Shown here piece after piece: positions 4,825 through 7,327 of a stretch of DNA of 7,327 bases. The stretch's first letter is position 1, and each line of letters starts with the position of its first letter. Position numbers and translations under genes: made by a program. The notes below the pieces were generated by a model. That model made no database searches, was not told where the DNA came from, and saw only the letters and a list, made by a program, of their open reading frames with translations. The DNA is from CAZYWA01 sp964650975 [NCBI: uncultured bacterium] (lineage in GTDB: Bacteria; JADJOY01). The DNA lies in the NCBI GenBank assembly GCA_964650975.1, contig CAZYWA010000418.1, forward strand, positions 1 through 7,327, given 5' to 3'.

Positions 4825-6108
4825 ATGCGCTCGCTTCGAAGACCGCGATCCTCCACTCCTTGGTTCGCTCTCGTAGCGGGGGCGCTCGCCATGCTCCTCG
4901 GCAGGCCGCACCCGGCCGCGGCCGACGGCACGCCCGCGCTCCGGCATGCGTTCGCGACCTCCGTCACGGGCAGTGGCGACCTCTCGACCTGGGCCGACGT
5001 GAGCGGGCTTTCGCTCACCGGCGTGGCCGCCGGCGACGCGATCTGTCAGGCGCGGGCCACCGCCGCGAGCCTGACCGGCACCTACGTCGCGTGGCTGTCG
5101 ACGGGCTCCAACGACGCCTACTGCCATGTCCAGGGTCTGACCGGCACTCAGGTCGACGGCTGCAGCGGCGCCGTCACGTTGCCGGGTGCCGGCCCGTGGG
5201 TGCGCACCGACGGCACGCCGTGGTCGGGAACGCTCGACGAGATCGTCACCGCGAACGTGCTCTTCACTCCGCTCGTGACCGACGAGTCCGGAACGATCGA
5301 CATCTCCAATGCGCAAGCGCGCTGGACCGGCACGCATCCCGACGGAACGCCGACCGGCGGCGACTGCGACGGCTGGACCAACTCGGCGGCCGTGGGCCTC
5401 GCGGACGCGGGACGTGGCCCCACCACGGCGGATAGCTGGACCCTCGATCAGTCGGCGCTCTGCAACGCGACCAACCTGCGGCTGATCTGCCTCGAGACCG
5501 GTCCCGGGTTGCCGCCGGCAAAGCCCAGGGATCCCGGCGCCCTCGTGTTCGTGTCCTCGATCGATGGAGACGGTGATCTCAGTACCTGGCCGGGCGCGGG
5601 AGGGCTGACCGAGATCGCCGCTGGCGACAGCGTCTGCCAGTCCCTCGCGTCAACCGCGGGTCTGCCCGACCCGCAAACGTTCGTGGCCTGGCTATCCGAC
5701 GGAAGGGGCATCAACGCCACCGACCGGATCACCACCGACGGGCCGTGGAAGCGCGTCGACGGCATTCCGATCGCCAACTCGAAGGCCGACCTCCTCGATG
5801 CGGCGCTCTTCACCTCGATCAGCCAGGACGAGACCGGTGCCTATCCGGGCAAGGCGGGAGTCTGGACCGCTTCCGATCCGTCCGGGATCGCCGGGATCTA
5901 TCACTGCAACGAGTGGAGGAACTCCAGCAACGCCGGAACCGGGCTCACCGGTGCGCTGAACAGCGTCCGCGCGAGCTGGACCGACGGCAACGACAACTCG
6001 TGCGACATGATCAATCGCATCTACTGCTTCTCGAACGTGGTCTCGGTGTTTTTCGACAACTTCGAAGGCGGCGACACGAGCCGTTGGGACGTCACCGTCT
6101 CCCAGTGA
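4825..6108 (+). CDS. Secreted protein with two DUF1554-like domains and a C-terminal tag
   Basis: The 427-aa product begins with a signal peptide (Arg-rich start, WFALVAGALAMLLG core, AAA-D near residue 33). Two related domains follow. Domain 1 (about 41-223) and domain 2 (about 238-402) both show GDLSTW, then A-A-G-D-x-x-C-Q, then V-A-W-L-S, W-x-R/K-x-D-G, V/R-W-T, C-x-x-W and a closing C-x-N/D...C pair. Four cysteines match between domains (74/271, 181/361, 213/393, 222/401), and domain 1 adds Cys100 and Cys113. This pattern fits DUF1554, a C-type-lectin-like module known from Leptospira and deltaproteobacterial exported proteins; its role is unknown. The C-terminus VFFDNFEGGDTSRW (408-421) matches the VCBS neighbour's tail. 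The start at 4825 has a GAGG and yields the signal peptide; the open frame back to 4483 crosses repeat DNA. Confidence 0.78.
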   Translation: MRSLRRPRSSTPWFALVAGALAMLLGRPHPAAADGTPALRHAFATSVTGSGDLSTWADVSGLSLTGVAAGDAICQARATAASLTGTYVAWLSTGSNDAYCHVQGLTGTQVDGCSGAVTLPGAGPWVRTDGTPWSGTLDEIVTANVLFTPLVTDESGTIDISNAQARWTGTHPDGTPTGGDCDGWTNSAAVGLADAGRGPTTADSWTLDQSALCNATNLRLICLETGPGLPPAKPRDPGALVFVSSIDGDGDLSTWPGAGGLTEIAAGDSVCQSLASTAGLPDPQTFVAWLSDGRGINATDRITTDGPWKRVDGIPIANSKADLLDAALFTSISQDETGAYPGKAGVWTASDPSGIAGIYHCNEWRNSSNAGTGLTGALNSVRASWTDGNDNSCDMINRIYCFSNVVSVFFDNFEGGDTSRWDVTVSQ

Positions 6109-6122
6109 TCGAATGATCGAAT

Positions 6123-6143
6123 CCGGTCGAGCTCGCCGACCTC
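6123..6143. terminator. Weak hairpin between converging genes
   Basis: GGTCG (6125-6129) pairs with CGACC (6137-6141) across a 7-base loop within the 47-bp gap between two converging stop codons. There is no T-run. It might serve both genes, but the stem is short. Confidence 0.2.
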
Positions 6144-6155
6144 GGCCCCGCATGG

Positions 6156-7327
6156 TCAGGGCGCGCTACACCCACCGGGCGTCGCCGGGTTGCAGTCGTC
6201 GTCCTTCCCGTTTCCGGGGATCTCGGTCTTGCCCGGGTTGATGTTCGGGTCCGCGTCGTTGCAGTCGAGCTGCGGGTGCGGGCATGCAGTCGACGCCGGG
6301 TTGCCGTAACCATCCGCGTCGAGATCCTTGCAGTCGCTCGTGGCTGGATTGCAGTCGTCGTCGAGCCCGTTTCCGGGAATTTCGGTCCTGCCCGGGTTCA
6401 CGTTCGCGTTCGAATCGAGACAGTCCGTGTGGTCCTCGACGTATCCCGCCGGCGCGCTGCACGCCTGCACGGAGACGGCGGGGTTGCCGTACCCGTCCCC
6501 GTCCGCGTCCTGGTAGAACGCGAGCGTGACTCCCTCGTCGACGGTGCCGTTGCAGTTGTCGTCGATGCCGTTGCAGACCTCCGCGGCGCCGGGGTGCACG
6601 GTGGCCAGGGAGTCGTTGCAGTCGGTGTGGTCCACGACGTAGCCCGCCGGTGCGGAGCAGGCTTGGATCGGCACCGCCGGGTCGCCGAACGTGTCGCCGT
6701 CCGCATCGCGGTAGAACGTGCTCGTGACTCCTTCATCGATCTGACCGTTGCAGTTGTCGTCGATGCCGTTGCACACCTCGGTTGCGCCTGGGTGCACGCT
6801 CGCCAGCGAATCGTTGCAGTCCGTGCTGTTCGAGACGTAGCCCGCAGGCGCCGAGCACGCCTGAACGGTGACCGCCAGGTTCCCGAAGGTGTCCCCGTCC
6901 GCATCGCGATAGAACGTGGTGGTCACACCCTCGTCGATCTGACCATCGCAGTTGTCGTCGATGCCGTTGCACACTTCGGTGGCACCGGGGTGGACCGCGG
7001 AACTGTGGTCGTTGCAGTCCGCCTGCGGCCCCTTGGGACATCCCGCGGCGCCCGGGCTCCCGTAGCCGTCGCCGTCGGCGTCGGTGCAGAGATCGCAAGC
7101 GTCACCGATCCCGTCGCCGTCGCTGTCCTCTTGATCCGGATTGGCTGCGACCGGGCAATTGTCGAACGTGTCGGTCGTCCCATCACCGTCGGTGTCGATC
7201 GGCAGATCGTACATGTAGGTCCCGCCCTGAAGGCTCGCCGAGCCCTGTGCGCCGACCGCCAGCGTCGAGCTGGCGATCGAGAGAGCGGATCCGAAACCCC
7301 CATTCGTCGTGACGTCCGGAGCGGTCG
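6156..7327 (-). CDS. Large secreted FG-GAP / TSP3 / MopE-like repeat protein, C-terminal part
   Basis: 389 residues are visible and the frame stays open to the right edge, so the gene starts outside the window. Visible residues 1-42 (GGFGSALSIASSTLAVGAQG, then GGTYMYD) are an FG-GAP blade of the F-G-x-A-L-x-x-x-x-x-T-L-A-V-G-A type. Residues 44-78 are a thrombospondin type 3 segment (DTDGDGTTDTFDNCP, then DSDGDGIGDACD). From about 80 to the end run MopE-type metal-binding repeats: three exact 66-residue units (117-182, 183-248, 249-314) built on EVCNGIDDNC, D-E-G-V, D-A-D-G-D, ACSAPAGYV and TDCNDS, then two degenerate units with EIPGNG-x-DDDCNPAT. The Asp-rich loops suggest calcium binding; copper binding as in Methylococcus MopE is not shown. 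Unlike the two neighbours it lacks the D-x-F-E-x-G tail, ending GGCSAP. The ATG at 7214 is internal. Confidence 0.83.
   Translation of the reverse strand, partial: TAPDVTTNGGFGSALSIASSTLAVGAQGSASLQGGTYMYDLPIDTDGDGTTDTFDNCPVAANPDQEDSDGDGIGDACDLCTDADGDGYGSPGAAGCPKGPQADCNDHSSAVHPGATEVCNGIDDNCDGQIDEGVTTTFYRDADGDTFGNLAVTVQACSAPAGYVSNSTDCNDSLASVHPGATEVCNGIDDNCNGQIDEGVTSTFYRDADGDTFGDPAVPIQACSAPAGYVVDHTDCNDSLATVHPGAAEVCNGIDDNCNGTVDEGVTLAFYQDADGDGYGNPAVSVQACSAPAGYVEDHTDCLDSNANVNPGRTEIPGNGLDDDCNPATSDCKDLDADGYGNPASTACPHPQLDCNDADPNINPGKTEIPGNGKDDDCNPATPGGCSAP
6384..6977 (-). repeat. Three 198-bp in-frame tandem repeats inside the MopE-like gene
   Basis: The units 6780-6977, 6582-6779 and 6384-6581 are each exactly 198 bp (66 codons) with no length change. 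The first two units in reading order are closest, differing at about ten residues; the third has drifted more (D-G-Y-G for D-T-F-G, N-P-G-R-T for H-P-G-A-T). This indicates recent internal duplication. Confidence 0.85.

Noticed and set aside
6156-7327. Copper-binding function for the MopE-like protein
   Set aside because: Only the repeat family resembles MopE. The special copper ligands cannot be shown from this sequence, and Asp-rich loops point as well to calcium.

Overview
The window is very GC-rich apart from one short AT-rich island. It carries six protein genes, of which the first and last run off the ends. Gene content suggests an uncultured bacterium of the former Deltaproteobacteria (Myxococcota or Desulfobacterota-like lineages): MopE-type metal-binding repeats, VCBS/FG-GAP repeat proteins, DUF1554-like domains and tails of the form F-x-D-x-F-E-x-G-x-T-x-x-W. 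This placement is inference; no rRNA or tRNA is present.

Layout. Positions 1-280 (minus) are the N-terminal part of an alpha/beta hydrolase. It is divergent from pyrE (orotate phosphoribosyltransferase, 361-933, plus), with an exact TATAAT on the hydrolase side of the 80-bp gap. Positions 934-1390 hold no gene. They contain two 153-bp tandem units, each made of four short perfect hairpins, followed by a 76-bp near-palindrome whose left end matches the head of the 153-bp unit. A Gfo/Idh/MocA-type oxidoreductase follows (1391-2377, plus).

Positions 2378-2658 lie between two converging genes. They hold a hairpin after the oxidoreductase and then an AT-rich island with four copies of a degenerate motif (consensus near CCATTYTGGYAAY) at exactly 23-bp spacing. 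Converging on it is a 598-aa secreted VCBS/FG-GAP protein (2659-4455, minus) with ten calcium-loop repeats. The 369-bp divergent gap 4456-4824 carries a second copy of the palindrome (4492-4568) and a 16-bp-period direct repeat. A secreted 427-aa protein with two DUF1554-like domains runs 4825-6108 (plus). Facing it across 47 bp is a partial large secreted protein (6156-7327, minus) with an FG-GAP repeat, a thrombospondin type 3 segment and tandem MopE-like repeats.

The left half is housekeeping metabolism. The right half looks like a cluster of exported, probably calcium-binding surface proteins. The VCBS and DUF1554 proteins are unrelated in their domains but end in the same short C-terminal motif, which may be a sorting or processing tag. 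The most notable non-coding signals are the 23-bp phased array, which lies between gene 3' ends and so is not an obvious promoter for either neighbour, and the dispersed palindrome family, both of whose good copies sit about 40 bp ahead of a start codon.
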